From Acidimicrobiia bacterium (lineage in GTDB: Bacteria > Actinomycetota > Acidimicrobiia > IMCC26256 > BP-133): a stretch of DNA of 6,664 nt. A program made the translations under genes and the position numbers. Below are positions 5,281-6,664 of the stretch, in pieces (positions within the stretch are counted from its first letter, which is position 1; each line of letters starts with the position of its first letter). The notes under the pieces were generated by a model that saw only the letters and a program-made list of their open reading frames with translations, was not told the origin of the DNA and did no database searches. The stretch is from contig JAICYE010000122.1 in NCBI GenBank assembly GCA_025934385.1, positions 1 through 6,664 of the forward strand, given 5' to 3'.

Positions 5281-6354
5281 TTACCGACGCCGCTTCTTGG
5301 GACGGGGCTGGGACCCCGAGGGCTGTGCCCGGCCCAGACCCCCGTCACCGGCCGGCCGGTTACCACCCGCCGAAGGTGGCTGCTTCGGCGCCGGCTTCGA
5401 CTGGCCGTCGCCGTTGCCGCCGGACTGGTTGGCGGCCTTGGCTTCCCGGGCCTGCCCGAGGGCCCGCTTGAACAACCCCTCCGGCTGCGGTTCGGGCGTG
5501 GCGGCCTTGGGAGCGCGCTTCCCGTCGCCGCCCCTGCCAGTGGGCTTCGGCGCCGAACCCGTCGCCGGGATCGCCCCACCGTCGGCGCCGCCGACGACGG
5601 GATCGGGCGCCGTCCGGAAGATCAGCGCCTGCTGGCCGATCTGCCAGAGGTTGCTGATCAGGAAGTACAGGACGACGCCGGTGGGCAGACGGTAGGAGAT
5701 GAAGGCGAAGATGACCGGGAAGATCTTGCCCATCATCGCCGCCTGGGCGTTCTGGGATGTCTGCTGGTTGGCCTGGCGGGCCTGCGTCTGCTTGAACTGG
5801 ACGTACCCGGTGATGACCACCAGGGCGATGAGCAGGAAATAGGGGAGCGCCGTCCCGAATCCTCCGGTGACGGCGGAGGGGTCCTTGGCGAGGTCCATGC
5901 TCAGGAACGGGAGGCTCTTCGGGTGGTTCGGAGCCGTCCCGCACAACTTGGCGGTCAGGCCACCACAGAAGGCGTGGAAGAGCTTGGAGTCGGCGGGGAT
6001 GTACTTGAGCGGGTACTCCAGCACCCGGTAGAGGGCCCAGAAGACCGGCAGCTGGAGAACAAGGGGCAGGCAACCCGCCATGGGGTTGACCTTGTTCTCC
6101 TTGTAGAACTTCATGATCTCTTCGTTGAGCTGCTGCTTGTTGTCCTTGTACTTCGCCTGCAGCTTTTTGATCTCCGGCTGGATCTGCTGCATCTTCTGCA
6201 TCGACCGGGCCTGCTTGGCCGTCATCGGGAAGAGCACCAGCCGGACGAGCACGGTCAGCCCGATGATGGCCAGCCCGTAGCTCGGCAGGACCGAGTACAG
6301 AAAGGCCAGGACAGAGCCCATCCCCTGGGTGATGTTGTTCCACACCGTGCTCAC
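5281..6354 (-). CDS. yidC: Membrane protein insertase YidC (Oxa1 family)
   Basis: 357-residue inner-membrane insertase that helps the Sec translocon insert and fold membrane proteins, or acts alone. It is of the Gram-positive type, without the large periplasmic domain of E. coli YidC. A first hydrophobic helix (about 22-42) carries the conserved intramembrane Arg38 in VLVRLVLFP. A cytoplasmic coiled-coil hairpin (about 44-90) reads MTAKQARSMQKMQQIQPEIK. Then come GCLPLVLQLPVFWALYRVL (94-112), a helix at 169-186 and a hydrophobic pair at about 210-245 containing LPTGVVLYFLISNLWQIGQQ. After residue 249 a ~108-residue Pro/Gly/Lys/Arg-rich tail ends RPKKRRR, which could contact ribosomes. The start is GTG 6354 with a GAGAGAGAG run 9 nt upstream, overlapping the yidD stop. 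It lies 16 nt after yidD. Confidence 0.97.
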   Translation of the reverse strand: MSTVWNNITQGMGSVLAFLYSVLPSYGLAIIGLTVLVRLVLFPMTAKQARSMQKMQQIQPEIKKLQAKYKDNKQQLNEEIMKFYKENKVNPMAGCLPLVLQLPVFWALYRVLEYPLKYIPADSKLFHAFCGGLTAKLCGTAPNHPKSLPFLSMDLAKDPSAVTGGFGTALPYFLLIALVVITGYVQFKQTQARQANQQTSQNAQAAMMGKIFPVIFAFISYRLPTGVVLYFLISNLWQIGQQALIFRTAPDPVVGGADGGAIPATGSAPKPTGRGGDGKRAPKAATPEPQPEGLFKRALGQAREAKAANQSGGNGDGQSKPAPKQPPSAGGNRPAGDGGLGRAQPSGSQPRPKKRRR

Positions 6355-6370
6355 GGTCGACAGCTCTCTC

Positions 6371-6640
6371 TCAGGCCGCGGGGACGGCCGGGTGGGAGGC
6401 GGCCCGCCGGCCGGCCTCGGGAACGGGGTCGTAGCCGTAGCCGCCCCACGGGTTGCACCGGCAGACGCGGCGGACCGTCAGCCACGAGCCGCGCACGGCG
6501 CCATGGGTCTCGACGGCCTCGAGGCCGTAGGCCGAACAGGACGGGACGTACCGGCAGGCCGGGAGGCCGGGACGGACGGTGCGCCGCACCCAGCGGTAGC
6601 CGCGGATCCCCCTGGCCAGGAGCCGGGCGGCCGGGCTCAC
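6371..6640 (-). CDS. yidD: Membrane protein insertion efficiency factor YidD
   Basis: Small (89-residue) membrane-associated protein that assists YidC-dependent insertion. It shows the whole family signature: [20 protein letters not shown] at 27-46 with the conserved CxxxPSCS pattern, [20 protein letters not shown], then DPVPEA. The N-terminus has the usual basic amphipathic stretch ([19 protein letters not shown]). The ~12 residues after DPVPEA are not conserved. The GTG start at 6640 overlaps the TGA of the gene before it by four bases (GTGA), which implies translational coupling. yidC follows 16 nt after its stop. Confidence 0.96.
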   Translation of the reverse strand: MSPAARLLARGIRGYRWVRRTVRPGLPACRYVPSCSAYGLEAVETHGAVRGSWLTVRRVCRCNPWGGYGYDPVPEAGRRAASHPAVPAA

Positions 6641-6664
6641 GGGCGGTCGGCGCCGGCCAGGAGC
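6637..6664 (-). CDS. C-terminal end of upstream gene, probably rnpA (ribonuclease P protein component)
   Basis: Only the last eight codons are in the window, reading LLAGADRP followed by TGA (6639-6637), which overlaps the yidD GTG. They carry no family motif. The identity rests on the nearly universal order rpmH-rnpA-yidD-yidC next to oriC, so it is inference from context. Confidence 0.45.

Noticed and set aside
5253..5579. N-terminal extension of Jag upstream of 5252
   Set aside because: It overlaps the yidC coding region, and the conserved Jag_N domain begins exactly at the ATG at 5252.
5360..6343. A 327-residue minus-strand frame inside yidC
   Set aside because: It is in another frame of yidC on the same strand, with low-complexity composition and no recognisable domain.

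Overview
This is a very GC-rich bacterial window with actinobacterial gene order. It matches the region left of oriC in Mycobacterium and relatives, where an anti-sigma factor, trxB, trxA and cwlM lie on one strand and rsmG, jag, yidC, yidD, rnpA and rpmH lie on the other. The sequence style suggests a deep actinobacterial lineage, possibly Acidimicrobiia-like: GTG/TTG starts, an Arg/Gly/Glu-rich Jag linker, and the particular RsmG and CwlM variants. That placement is inferred from recall, without a database search. The dnaA/oriC region would lie just beyond the right edge.

Left part (1-1154): the 3' end of a plus-strand gene, possibly the extracytoplasmic domain of an anti-sigma factor, converges on a four-helix membrane protein across a bidirectional hairpin terminator at 329-373. 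That membrane protein (minus strand) is divergent from a small two-helix membrane protein (plus strand). Both divergent genes carry a TANNNT -10-like box exactly 8 nt before their ATG, which suggests near-leaderless transcripts.

Middle (876-3532): the small membrane protein gene, trxB, trxA and cwlM run in one direction with short gaps, except for 64 nt between trxB and trxA. That gap holds a full match to the SigR/SigH oxidative-stress promoter consensus (GGGAAT-N18-GTT). TrxB and TrxA form a complete thioredoxin system. CwlM has two peptidoglycan-binding repeats and an amidase-like domain that has lost its zinc ligands and catalytic Glu. It is therefore a pseudo-enzyme, probably a cytoplasmic regulator of wall synthesis.

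Right part (3529-6664): rnpA (last codons only), yidD, yidC, jag and rsmG form a compact minus-strand operon for membrane-protein insertion, RNA binding and 16S rRNA methylation. rsmG and cwlM meet tail to tail and share the four bases CTAG, each strand reading its own TAG stop from it. The parA-parB pair that usually lies between rsmG and cwlM is absent here.

There is no mobile element, CRISPR array, tRNA or rRNA. The layout is a conserved housekeeping region. Its unusual points are the degenerate CwlM without the mycobacterial C-terminal tail, the missing parAB, the stress promoter before trxA, and the two uncharacterised membrane proteins.
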